Made by a program: the position numbers and the translations under genes. The notes under the pieces were generated by a model, which saw only the letters and a program-made list of their open reading frames with translations, was not told where the DNA came from and ran no database searches. DNA of 64,000 bases from Holacanthus passer. Its lineage: Eukaryota > Chordata > Actinopteri > Pomacanthidae. How positions within the stretch are numbered: position 1 is the first letter of the stretch; each line of letters opens with the position of its first letter. The stretch spans positions 124,001-188,000 of the forward strand of contig JAFREQ010000044.1 in assembly GCA_025331565.1 (NCBI GenBank), read 5' to 3'. This document shows, in pieces, positions 1-12,095 of this stretch.

Positions 1-3000
1 AATCAAACTGGGCTGCTCAGTGGCTCCTGAGATTGCATTAAAGTGTAATATCAATGCAGCAATCCTCGGGATATTGCCACTTTGAAATACTGTACCCAGG
101 GTCCCTCTGATGCTATAGCCGCATGTTATGATCAAGGGGATTTGTCGGTTTAGGTAATGTTTCATGTAGGAGATTGCTTCGGTAAATTAATGGAAAGTTG
201 ACTACCACGTGTAATTTATTTTATCAATGATTGGATGGGGAGAAAAAAAATGAAATGTCAAAACGGGGCAGGTGGCTTCAAAATAAACAAACAACAGCAG
301 GAGTAACAAGCAGACTACAATCTGTCTCTGTACACTAAATTAAATAGAGTTCCTGGACCTTATTTCCTAAAGAGTGTCCTCCCTGCAAAAGAAATCATGT
401 TTATTTATTCGAACGTCTCACCTCAGGACTTCATGAACATACTTTATTGTTCCGATTGCTTTGCAAAATTGCAGTGATTATTTGTCGACGTGGCCGGTTA
501 TCTGCAAAGAGTGACACAATAACCGAGGAGGTGCTCGGCTGAAGCTGCGTGTGAACACTTCTGAGCCTCCGAACAGGAGATAAAGGTGCAAAGAAAGAGA
601 GGAAGTGAAATCTTCGGTGGTGTTACAGCTCTGCAAAGTGCTTGGATTATTTAAGAAGATGTTGATGGAGCACAGTCTGTGGCCAAATCATGCACACATT
701 TTTATTATTGTTCCATCACAAACTCTACATTTGATAAAGAGTTTTTGTTTCTATCAAAAAGGCTGCCTTGAACTTCTGTGTTTTTATTTTTCTATAAAAT
801 TCTTCTGTGCACAAATGCTTGGGGCCCAAATGAAACCTTTAGTGTGCAAAGCACTCAGACCCCCTTGAGACCTCTCCCTCCACTGATGTACCCATGTTGA
901 CTGTCTCCTCTATTCTGCCAGGGTTTTCAACACTGTGTGTGGGTGGGCATTTAAAAAAGGAGAAACTCCAACATCGGGGCTATGTGAGACAGCAGCTTTG
1001 ATGTCATGATTATACTATTATTTTATACAGCTGCCCGGTGCTATAAGGGCCATTTCATACTGTAATGATTTTTGTGAGGAGAAAAAACTAAACTGACATT
1101 GGCACATTTGTCCTTTTTTTATTCCCCTGCAGGAAAATAGCTTTCTTAGCCTGCAATTTATCCAATTACGGATTTACAGCAGTGCAAAGTCGACCATATG
1201 ATACAGCCTAAGTCTATTTTTCAGCCTATGGAGCAAATCCAATCATTCCAAATGGTTGCTGATGGTAATAATTGCAACAGCATTGTATTGATCTAGTGGG
1301 TCCGTGGAGTGGAAACAAACAAAGCACAGGGAGAAAAGGAGAGGCTGCTCCTTGTGTGCAATAATATTTGGATTGTTTATCTGGCCTTTGTGAAGATGTA
1401 ATAGTAAAGTATTAAGATAAAGTACAGGCTTTAGGTTTTATCGGCTGCTAGTGAATAAAATGTCCCAACTGATGCACCCGCTTCCTTAATTCAATTTGAA
1501 TGCTGTAAAAGTAAAGGATAGCTGGGCTTTCTAAAATCACAAGAGCCTGTGAGGGTGACACAGAAAATTTTACAGATGTACATTATCCTGTATAGTATGT
1601 GCAATAGTCTGATCCTATAGGTTCTTGCATCACCTGCTGGCAACATAACGCAATTATTTGCACATACAAAAACATTTGCAAATAAAATTCAATCATAAAA
1701 TTATATTACAAAATCCAGACTAGTTATCAATGAACAAGTAAAGAATTAATCACAAACTAAAGAGAGCTGGTTGAGGCAGACAACTCAGAAAAGGATACTT
1801 AATAAAAATAAGCCATTTAATGCACAATAACTTAAAAAATTATTTTACGTCATCAAATGATTCTTTTTTAAAAAAAAATATCTAATCTTTCAGTGCTCTG
1901 CCGACCACTTTAAACTTCTGTGCATGAAAACTAAATCACTTTCTGATGAGTCATTAATTGATGTTTTTTTTTAATAGTTAATAAATTGGATTGTTTGACC
2001 ACTTCTAAAAAAGGGGGCTGCTGCAGGGTATCTGGACCAAAACTCATTTGACAATTGTTTATTAACATTATTAATATTTGTATTTGATTGCTTAATATCT
2101 ATACTTTTGGGTTATTAGTTGATTATTCTCACTAATGGTGTCATGCTTATAGACTCTCGTTATACGTTTGAGCTCATATTTGTTCAGCTTGATCTCTGTT
2201 TGGCTGCATGTCTGTATCGTAGGTGAGAGCCACTGAGAGTCAAATTCCCCAAATGTGTCGACACACTCAGCCAATAAAGTGGATTTGGACTCTTTCACCG
2301 TGGCTGCCTGGCTGCTCATTTGCAACACTGCTGCAAACACTGGCTGATATCGTTGCGGCCCGCTCATGTAGCTCTCGCACCGGCGAGCTCGCCTATCAAC
2401 AGGCTGATTATGTCACTTGAAGACAGCTTTGTGGAGGAATGTTGGAGTTCACGCTGCACTTCCCTGCTGCTGCAGCCAGGTCGGCTGTCATATCAGCTGC
2501 TGGTCTCTAATGCACTTTAAGCCTCAAGTGGCCGCAGAGTTTATGTACTTGGCAATATCAGAAAGCTAAGCTGGGCGACCGAGCCTCTTGGCTGTTTCAT
2601 TTCTCTCCTCCAGATCTGCTTGTGCTGCTGTTTACCTGAAGTATAAATTGTGACTTACTTTACTGTACTTGCAGGGCTTATATTTATCTTAGTTGTTGCT
2701 TGACATGTGCATTATAATACTTTTATACTGTTGACTTATGTAGCAGAGGAATATGAATACTCATGTTTGAGGAGGATTCCTGCAAACTGGTGTCTCTTGT
2801 AGAGGGTTATATTCTATATTGAATATCTGTCTTCTTACACACTCTGCATTTGCATATTCATTTCCCTCTTGTATAGGCTTCAAAATCAAACCAGCTTTTG
2901 TCACGATTGGAAAGGTAGTCAAATTCACCTTTTTCTCCACGTACTTCATATTCAGCTAAGCATTTGGAGAAATATTTCAATTCAAAGCAACGGGTGAGAG

Positions 3001-3554
3001 TTTGCTTTACTATTCTTCGTATCATAATTACATCTTAAGTACTGAGCTCCTGTTTAAGCTGCTGCTACTCAGACACACTCATTGCAAACCTTAAGCTCAT
3101 ATCCATGAACTGATGGTCATCTGCTGCTTATCAATGCTACATAACATTTCATAGAGATTATCTGCTCCAAGCTATGAATTTTTGTAAGTTTAATATGGTT
3201 AGGTTAATAATTATCTACTGCATAGCTGATGTGTCTCTGCCTGATGCTGCATATAAAGTGGGCAGCGGCATTTAGATTGATCCATTTTAATTCATTACAC
3301 ATAGCTCCTCAAACGCAGGAGTTTGTATACCGTATTGTAATAGCGCGACTTCATACCGCATTGAAACTCACATAACACATAAGACAGCTATCATCCTTGC
3401 ACTGTACTTACTAAGACTCTTATGTGTGATGAGATTCTCAGTGCAGCTTGTTAAGGTGTGTCGAGTAGATAGGAATAAAATAGGGGGGAAAAAAGAATGA
3501 AATTGCCACTGAAATGGAGGAAGTACTGCGAGATTCCAGCTTGAAGCAAGATTT
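1..3554. other. Gene-free AT-rich intergenic sequence
   Basis: I see no convincing exon, RNA gene or recognisable repeat here. The open frames present are short (under about 95 codons), overlap on both strands, and lack the splice signals and composition of exons. The sequence is AT-rich, with A and T runs around 1860-1990. Parts may be conserved non-coding sequence, but that cannot be judged without alignment. Confidence 0.5.
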
Positions 3555-4099
3555 GTATAGCCCAGTATCACAAATAACAATTTGCCTCAAGAGGCTTCAC
3601 AGTCTGTACAGCGCGCGACACGACACGACACAACACGACTAAGGACAGATGTCCTTAAACCCTTGATTCAGATAAGGAAAAAAATCAACACAAACAAAAC
3701 CTTTTAACAGGAAAAAAAAACAACAACTTAAGAAGAGCGACAGAAGACGGATCAGTCTCTCAGGATGGACAGACACATGCAACAGATGTCATGTGTACAA
3801 AATAGATCAGCAAAAGAAATCATATCACACATTTATTGACAAAAATATAGATAGGTATAGATTGTAAAAACATTAGCAAAGGTTGTGGATCCAGCTTCAG
3901 GTGTCGCCAGATAGATAGGACCTGAGTCACATGACCTCCTCTCAACCATGGATAGGAGAGACAGACAGACACACAGAGGGAGAGAGAGACGTGATAGCAT
4001 GCAGAGTAGGGAGACAAGGAGAGAAGAGGAAAGGCTGAATCTCTTGGGGGACAATGATCCAGATGCAAACGTCTGGATGAGGCACTGACATACAGGAGA

Positions 4100-4138
<39 letters not shown>

Positions 4139-4640
4139 GTTCCAGCTGATGGTCCTGAATGAAGAAAGAGGAGGAAGATGATCAAACTAGGGAGAGTGAG
4201 AGAGATGCACACAGCTTGGCAGCTTTTGGGAAACAGAAACAACAGAAGTTGGAGCAGCGGTTATCAGAAGTTTGTTTGCTGATTTCTCGTCTGCAGGATA
4301 AACATGGATTCATCAAGACTGGGAAAGACCAGAAGCATAGTGGTAACAGAGACCTGAGGCGTCAAAGGATGAGCCCTAATTGAAAGTTAAGGCGAAAAGA
4401 TGAGTTTTTAGCTTAGATTTAAAGGCCTCAGCAGAGTCACCCTGTCTGATATCAGCAGGGAGATTATTCCAGAGGAAAGGAAACCCCCCCCCCGCAGCCC
4501 GCTGACTTCTATTTAACTCTGGAGACTGACATGAGCCCTGTATTCTGAGTGAGTAGAGCACGGTATGGGATATAAGGTATAATGAGATCAGACAGATATG
4601 AAAGGGCGAGACCATTTACAATTTTATAAGTCATCTCATG
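3555..4640. repeat. Teleost interspersed repeat copy, about 1.1 kb, internally decayed
   Basis: The stretch opens with a 'tatagcccagtatcacaaat' phrase and then 'cctcaagaggcttcacag' followed by 'tctgtacagc'. I know these phrases from memory as recurring hundreds of times in percomorph genomes. The far part (about 4385-4640) reads 'gagtttttagcttagattt', 'gattattccagagg' and 'accatttacaattttataag', which belong to a common teleost repeat consensus about retained, outdated ORF-like text. In between lie a CGACA pentamer run (3617-3640) and a (GA)n microsatellite (4096-4139). I infer one or two adjacent, truncated copies of non-autonomous elements. The exact family and true ends need a repeat library. 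Open frames in this block, including the 140-codon minus frame made largely of Ser/Leu from the (GA)n tract, are not genes. Confidence 0.6.
4096..4139. repeat. (GA)n microsatellite with one interruption
   Basis: A nearly pure GA dinucleotide tract of about 44 bases, with a single ACA interruption near 4111. It lies inside the interspersed repeat copy and explains the Ser/Leu-rich false open frame on the minus strand. Confidence 0.9.
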
Positions 4641-5865
4641 AGCGCTGTCCTTGTTGATGCTGTCGATGAGTCCTCCTCCGAGAAGGAACCGAGCCAACTT
4701 CAATGCAAGGCCAACTGGAGAGGGCTATCATAGATAATCACATTCTCTCTCCGTCAACGACATCTCTCAGCCTCATTTCATACCAACATATTTTTTAAGA
4801 ATGGCCGAAATCACAGAGATCCCTTCGGGTTGGCGGCATCTCCAGTTTCCACTATCGAATAAGCAAGAGTGCTCGTGCGTACACTTGAATGCTAAAGCAG
4901 ACAAGGGTACAAATGAGAGCGTTTCAGAGGCCCGTGGGTAATGCATTCCAAACAGCTGACAACCATTACACATAATGGCCCCCGCTAAGGACAAGGTCTC
5001 AGATTCATTCTCATGTTAAGTGCCTTGTCTGAGTGACGGATAAGGACACATTAAAGACCGGTTTGTGATACATGTGACAAACAATATTGGCGACCCAGAG
5101 CAGAGAATTCAGGGAACATGAAAGGTGGTGAAAGAGGATTTATACCAGATTAATGTAATGAATGGAGGGAGCCGGGACGGTGGGGGCTCTCCCATAGTAG
5201 ATACAGTATGTGCTCTCAAAACTGCTGATATACCTCAGTGAGTTTAATCACTGAATTTTAAGTAGTTTTGTCAGTGTTTAAAATGCAACGTATTGTGTAA
5301 TTTGAATAGCTAAGAATGCAAATCAATGGAGTGTAAAGTCAGTGGGTAATTAGACAGATAGCGTTCCTAGTGGAATAATGTCCATTTGTTTACTTGGATG
5401 TGGAGGGAATATACGAAACCACAGTCGGGGAATTTAAATGTTGTATGTGGACATGGAGTGACACTTTATTCGAGGACAATAAACGCAGGGCATTTGGCGA
5501 AAAGCTGTAATTTCAATCTCCCAGCACATCTTGAAGTCTAGTCAAGTTTATCGTCTTGACATGTGGCTCTTCCGGCCAAATCCATTAGCCTTAAACGCAA
5601 ACACTTCAGGCTTCCACCCTTCAAGCGCAAGGTCACTGAATGCAGACAGCGTTGGCCTACGCGACATATTTTACATCATGCCGCTTTTCAATTCTCTGCA
5701 AAATGTTGTACTTTTTATTTGGCAGGAAAGGAGCCCGAGAGCTGGAGAGATTGATTTAGTGTGCTTCAGCTACATGGGCTGCTTTTGTGTCTGGAGTTGC
5801 AATTTAGATTTAGAAGACAGAGGGGCTGCAATCAGGAAGAGGTGGTAATCAATTTTTCTTGTTTA

Positions 5866-5908
5866 TGTGTGTGTGTGTGTGTGTGTGCATGCGTTTGTCT
5901 GTGTTTGC

Positions 5909-5949
<41 letters not shown>
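5866..5949. repeat. (GT)n compound microsatellite
   Basis: Two GT tracts (5866-5887 and 5912-5949) are separated by about 24 bases of imperfect TG-rich sequence. Both strands carry false Cys/Val or Thr/His open frames because of it. Confidence 0.93.
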
Positions 5950-7434
5950 CGGCTCACAGCTGCAGAGAACAGATCCATGGCCAGTGGCAAATGAGAGGAG
6001 TCTATAATGATAACTGCACAGATACTGGCCACACTCTTCATTACAAGGCCTCACTTTTATTACATGCTGCAGATTTTTCTGCATCCCTGACAACATATGC
6101 GTCATTCATGCATATGCAGTATACTTATATTTTAATTTACTATGGTCACAGGCAAACCATTTCAGAGAAATGATAAGTTCAGGCTTTCTAGGAAGACAAC
6201 AGCAATTTTCTAGAAAAGCTAACAATTCCTGCATTGTCAACAACAGCAAAAACTACCTGTTAAAGCTTTGTGTTGTCTAATGGATTCTGTTTGTCATTGA
6301 ATAATGAGGGGTTTGAGCAGTTTGTTAGCCTGAGCACTTGCCCTTGTGCAGCACAGAGGAGGCTTATCAGAAAGTTTCACTGAGTACTTTATTACAGCTT
6401 GAGGACAGTCGAGCCAGCTGGGTCTTCATTAGTTTTGAACAACACGACTGGTTTTTGGCGGGCACTGTTAGTGCGGAACATGTTTTCACCCGGCGCCATG
6501 ATAGTGTGAATGAGAGAAGGAAGATAGATGAGCGTACACTAATGTGTTAGTTTTCACCTTGAACACGCCATCACTCTTCTTGACTAATTCTCAGGTTCAG
6601 GATGCAACATGCGGTCAAAGTACCTGAGAGAGAGAGGCACGTGGCACATGCAGCTAAAAAAGATCAATCACTAAATTATATTACGCAGTCCCACAGAGCA
6701 TCAAGCAGAGCTGTGGATTTTTAGAGGGAATTGTCATTGTGTCTATGGCAGAATCGATATCAAAACAGATAACTGGAGCGTTAAAAAATAGATCCTTCCT
6801 GTCCAAGACACTGATTTAATTCCTCTTTGAGAAGCTCGAGCGTTCGCTTCATGCAGTGACTCCAAAGCACAGGGGAGACTGGAGCCCGGTGTTACTCTCT
6901 GGAAGACGTCCGGTGGAGGAGACAGGTACGACGAGGAGCGCTGGCAGCTCCACAGCTCCCTTGTCTCCACAGTGAGTGAAGAGCGGGTGGCGCTGTGAGC
7001 ACCCCACCCTGGTCTGCCATTAATCCATGCAACTGTCTGGAAGATGAGCTGGGGTGTGAGTAAAAGCACAGCTTCCATCTTTAAGGCTGCGTCTCAAACG
7101 GATGGACTGAAAGCACAGCTGGGGAATGAATGCTTATGAAAGTAGGGTTACGAACAATATGCATCCGTCTCCATAGCAGTGTGACATCAGCACCATATAT
7201 TTCTCTTACTGTTCAACATGGTGCCCATTACTGCTCGTTTACTCTGTAGGTCTCCCTGCTGTTGTCCAATCTAATGTGACGGACACAGCTAATGCAGAGA
7301 TAAAGCACTATAGGCTATAAAATGTGAGGACAATAATGTGGGCTCCCATGTGAGTCCCTGAAGCCAAGGCTCCCTCTCCTGCGTCTCATTATAGCAGACG
7401 TGTGGTACACACAGGGACCGGACAGGACAGGAGT

Positions 7435-7435
<1 letters not shown>

Positions 7436-7478
<43 letters not shown>
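7436..7478. repeat. (CA)n microsatellite, about 43 bp
   Basis: An uninterrupted CA dinucleotide tract. It creates spurious Cys-Val open frames on the minus strand and is otherwise without visible function. Confidence 0.95.
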
Positions 7479-7479
<1 letters not shown>

Positions 7480-9501
7480 CACATAAACTGGACCGTGAAA
7501 TAGGCGGGGTGCCTGCAGATTGGCTCGGAACGGTAGAGGTAGTTTATTTTGTGTGAGGACGAGATATGAGGAACTGATTTTCATTTAATGACCAGCTGTG
7601 TGATGTGGACTCATATAGACCCATCTAAAAACATTGGCTTTCACACACGGAGGGGGGCGGGAGGTGGAGGGCGGGGGCACAACTTCAGCTGGGAAGGATA
7701 ATAAGATCTGGCTCCCACTGACATGAATGGTAAGATTTGTCGCTGAGGGTTGGTGGGAGCAGCCTTTAAGGTGAAGGAGTGAGCTCACACCACTGACAGA
7801 GGGTCTGAAAATCTGCCGCTCCCACATAGGAGCCCTCATTATATTTTACTGGAGCGGAGTTATCAATTAACATTATAGGTCACATCAGTCTTTTATTAAC
7901 TCTGCAACAACTAATTTCTTTTGGCCTCTTGGGGGCCACAGAAAGAAGATATGAACTTTGACACCCTTCAAGTTGAAACGACTATGTTAGCAGGTTAGCA
8001 AATAGCTGCTTATTTACACATCCAGCATTTATGGAGCAACATTATCTTTCATCACTTTCTTTTAGCTCCACTTTTGGTCCTGAGGGAAATATCAGGCTCA
8101 CCACTGCAAGCGACCCCTTTCACATTCTCATTTGATACACTGTCATTGTAAAGATATCGATTATAGCCTTTAAATATAAGATATTGATCGTGCAGTATGA
8201 AAGTACAGTCTGTGAAAATTCTGTTCCTGCTATAATTATTATATACTCATTTATTTGCTTATAGATTAATTATTTTAACCTTAACGCGTATGACCTCACA
8301 CACCTGAGAGTTCCCTTGGACAGGGTCAAAACGACTCTCAGAGAAATCAATGGAATTTTTCTTTGTTAAAAAGGCATTTTACTTTCATCATATTCAGCTG
8401 CATGACATTAATTATGATTTTGACCTTCCAGAGATGTTGTATTATTTTTGTTACATCCTCTGAACTCATGTAATTGAAACAATTAATTCTTAGTTATAAT
8501 GGTTTCTACACTAGCCAGAATACAAATTTGAATCTCTTTTTTCCCGATGCATCATTGTTGTATTGTTGATAGGGATTCAAGGTCTCGGTCAAGGGTTAGA
8601 GCGTTTTTTTGTGTATTGCATAAATAAAACCCTGCAAAGCCGCGGCACGCTGAAGAGGTATAAATATGTACGAAGATTTGTTGAGCTGTTGCCTCTCGTG
8701 ACAATCTTCAATATTTGAAGTAGACATACAGCCTCAGAGTCAGAAGTGCAAATGTTTCCCAAAGGATGTGCACTGAAATGAATAATAATCCAAACACTTG
8801 AAATTTGTAAACAGGCTCACACATCCTGACCTTACCAGGCACAACATAGCTGCCATTCACTGGTCAGTATCTGAGAACTTCTATGGAGTTCATTAATGGT
8901 TCACTGATATAATAAAACAGGAGATTGAAGATCCGCTACAATCACTAACTCACCTAAAGAAACGAGCTTGAATAACTTGTGCGGTATTAAAACAGCACAA
9001 AGTAAAATCACGGCAGAAATGAAAGCTAACGTAAAACATGTATCCCAGCATTCAAAGCAAATCTTGTGCAGATCAAAGCAGAAGGAGATGTTAATATAAA
9101 CATCAAAGCTTGACTATGCATCTGTGCATATTGTTTTCTTCTTGCGCAAACCATTAAATCGCAGCACTCGAGTACCAGCAGCGCGGTTGAGACGGTGACC
9201 TTGATTGTGATTTCCCGTCGATCTAACTTAAGGAGCACAATCGGCCCTTAACGAGATTACTTTACCTTGATCTAACGGATTTGACTCTTGAGACTAAGCG
9301 GTCTGGCTGCATGTGTTCCTTTGTTTGCATGGAACATAAACACTGCGTCCCCGCCCCACGACAGACGCCTCAGCTAATGCATCACTGCGAGAATCAATCG
9401 CAGACCTTTACTCTCACTGTATTTCCTCGATTTGTCATAACAGAGAGGAGACTGCTCTCCCCTTTTTCCTCCTCCTGTCTGAATTTCTCTCACATTTATT
9501 C

Positions 9502-9524
9502 CTCTCTCTCTCTCTCTCTCTCTC
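9502..9524. repeat. (CT)n microsatellite
   Basis: A pure CT tract of about 23 bases, then 'cccccac' and a short (CTCG) run ('tcgctcgctc'). Confidence 0.85.
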
Positions 9525-11808
9525 CCCCACTCGCTCGCTCTCAGACACATCAACAAAGTCTGTGTGACAGTCCCATAGGTGCACAGTGCAGTTTGCTTGA
9601 GTTTAGGTTGAGAGGCGATTCCATTTGGCAGTCACTTAATGGAGACCCCTCCCTTCCTCCACCCGTGTCTGCTCTCTTCAGCAGGTTCGATTGCAGACCG
9701 TCAGGCGGAAGGCGGCGACTGTCATCGCAGAATGACAGCGTCCTGACCAGCCAGGTTTCTTTGAAGCCGATGCCTCCTGGTGTGCCCCGGGGTTGTTGAG
9801 GCATGCTGCAGTCTGCCATAGGTGGAGGAGTCCTGCAGTACCTCAGCTCATTTTGATTAATGGACCTCTCTCTGCCCCTGAGTGAGCAATTATCAGAGGG
9901 TAGGCAAAGTCGTTCATCACTGTAACTGAGCAGCGGGTCTCTTCCACTGTCGAAAGTCATACCTGCAGGGCGAGGGGTCTACATCCACACACACCCCCAC
10001 ACCCGCCTCTCCTCCCCGTCAACCAGGCTGTTGCCCCGCGTTTGACCAGCTGGGTCTGTCCACAAAGGGTCAGAGAGGTGGAGGCTTCCAGTGGTACGGG
10101 CGCGCAGACGTGCTTACTCGCAGATCAGATTTCCCCACGGTAATTATTCAGCTGCCGCCCGGGCTCTCTCTCTCGGCGCGATCAAATTCGAGCCGGCACG
10201 TTATTGTGAGATCAAGTTCCTACTCAGTCCTGTGGCAGCAAGCCTGGAATTCACTCAGTCTTTGCAACATGACTGGCACGTGTTGTGAACAGCCATTGTG
10301 CTGTCGGTGTTGGTGGATGTGCTCAGCATACTAACTGTCCTTCACAGGCTGAAAAGAAAACGACAGGTTTTTCAATTAAAACCAACAAAATCTACTGCGG
10401 CAGCGGCGAAATAACTTTAATCGCCAGCAACAATAAATACTTTATTTCACATATCTGTTGCCATGGAAGATCTCCGATAGTTGATTTGTTGAGATGTACA
10501 ACTACAGTAATTCAGATTTTCTGTTCTTGCAAGGATTCGGCAGAAAGGGTGAATTAATCATTGCACCCACACATTGACATTATGAATATAACTCAACCAC
10601 GTCTCTCATCAACACTGATCACTGACACTTGATCACCGACACTTGATCAACTACGTCGTGGTCAAGCATGTTTATTCATTCACTCGTTGCAGACTAGTAG
10701 CAGACACGACTGTGAAATGAACACAAGCCAGACGCTTCACGCTCTCACACACACACACACACAGAAAAACATACCTACAAAAGCAGTGACCTTACCACTG
10801 TTAGTGTGCATTAGTGTGACTGACAGTTGGCTCCAGAGGTTTTGTTAGTATTCAGTGGAAACTCTGACCCTTCACTCATGCAGAACTTACACCCACCTGT
10901 TTTCTATCTTACAAATCATTGCGTATATCTCTGTATTTCTATTTACATCTTTCTAGTCTCTCCATTTCCTCCGGTGCAACATTTTACAATGCACTATAGT
11001 AACTCTGCATTACTGTGGATGTTTGCATTTGAGCTGGGATGACGTGTGTTTTACAAAACTGGTAGTGATAGGTCCATCTGAATGCTGGGCCCGTTGAAGT
11101 CATTGCTATTACACACCTGTAGTCCAAAATCCCCTCACCCGCTGTTAAAAATGCAATTAACAAAATAATTGTTCCTCCCAGAGACCAACAATTTACCCGC
11201 AATTTACCTGAATCTATTGGTCAATTATCAGTTTGTCTTCAGGCTGACCCTGCCGGCTAATGGCTTTGGAGGTAGGCCAGAATCTGATTTCCTTTTAACG
11301 CTGTCTAATGGGCTGTCACCCTATACATTATGAATGCAAACCAACTGAACGCAAAGCGTCCCACCATTGCTATTAGGGCCTTTTTCTATTCATTGATTTC
11401 TCTCTTTACTTTTAGCAAACGATTTCTGCCTCTTTTTCCTCCTGCTGGTGAATCTGTTTAATACTTTCTATTGTGGACTCGACAGAAAAAAGAAAAAAAA
11501 GATTTGGAATGCATTTGAAGTACAGAGATTTTGTTTGACCGCCGTGTTATCAAATCACAACGTGTAATGCATCCAGGATGAGCAATGTCTCTGTCACTAT
11601 TTATATGTATGAGTGTCTCTGTCTTTCCACCTGAGAGGAGAGTGGGGAGCGCTGGCTTTGTTTCACTTCACCCACATTTTGAATACTAAGTGTTCAAAGA
11701 AATATTAGATACATGATTATTTTCTTCTACCATTTTCATAAACTGCTGGTTTCTTGCGTACGACTTTTCAGTAGTGTATATTCTGATGCTCAGTGGAAAG
11801 AGTATAAA

Positions 11809-12095
11809 GGTGTAATATGTAAGAATTGGCCACCTGCTGAAGGCCACTCCTAACAAATAGGGGGCAGCATATCATCAGAGTGAGCACTAACAATACTCTT
11901 GGCTGCTACTAGTTAGCTCACTTAGTTGTGCAGCTTCTGATCTTTATACTGACTCGAGTCGACCTGGACGACTGCTACTATTTGACACCACATCAAAAGT
12001 TATGTCATATTTTTTCCACATTCTGTTGTTAATTTTAGTTATTTTTTTCAGTGTTTTAAACAAATTTCTTTTACATACATATAACATATTGCACC
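11809..12095. mobile_element. MITE-like element with terminal inverted repeats, about 287 bp
   Basis: The left end reads 'ggtgtaatatgtaagaattg'. The right end reads 'acatattgcacc', whose reverse complement 'ggtgcaatatgt' matches the left end at 11 of 12 positions. The inside holds no coding frame. The left-end phrase is familiar to me from teleost repeats. The structure (short inverted ends, non-coding, under 300 bp) is what a non-autonomous DNA transposon looks like. I cannot define a target-site duplication with certainty, so the superfamily stays open. Confidence 0.5.

Larger units (their letters stand above)
4641..11808. other. Intergenic sequence with microsatellites only
   Basis: Apart from the dinucleotide tracts listed separately, I find no supported gene. 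The longest frames (plus 9281-9799, minus 9550-9960) overlap each other head to head and take in the (CT)n tract at 9502-9524. They have no matched splice sites or recognisable domain. The stretch at 10090-10300 is relatively GC-rich with several CpGs but carries no exon I can defend. Confidence 0.45.

Noticed and set aside
5761..6105. Cys-Val and Thr-His repeat proteins on both strands
   Set aside because: They are translations of the (GT)n microsatellite.
9281..9799. 172-codon plus-strand open frame
   Set aside because: It overlaps a 136-codon minus frame, takes in the (CT)n tract, has biased Ser/Leu/Pro composition and shows no splice-phase partner or domain.
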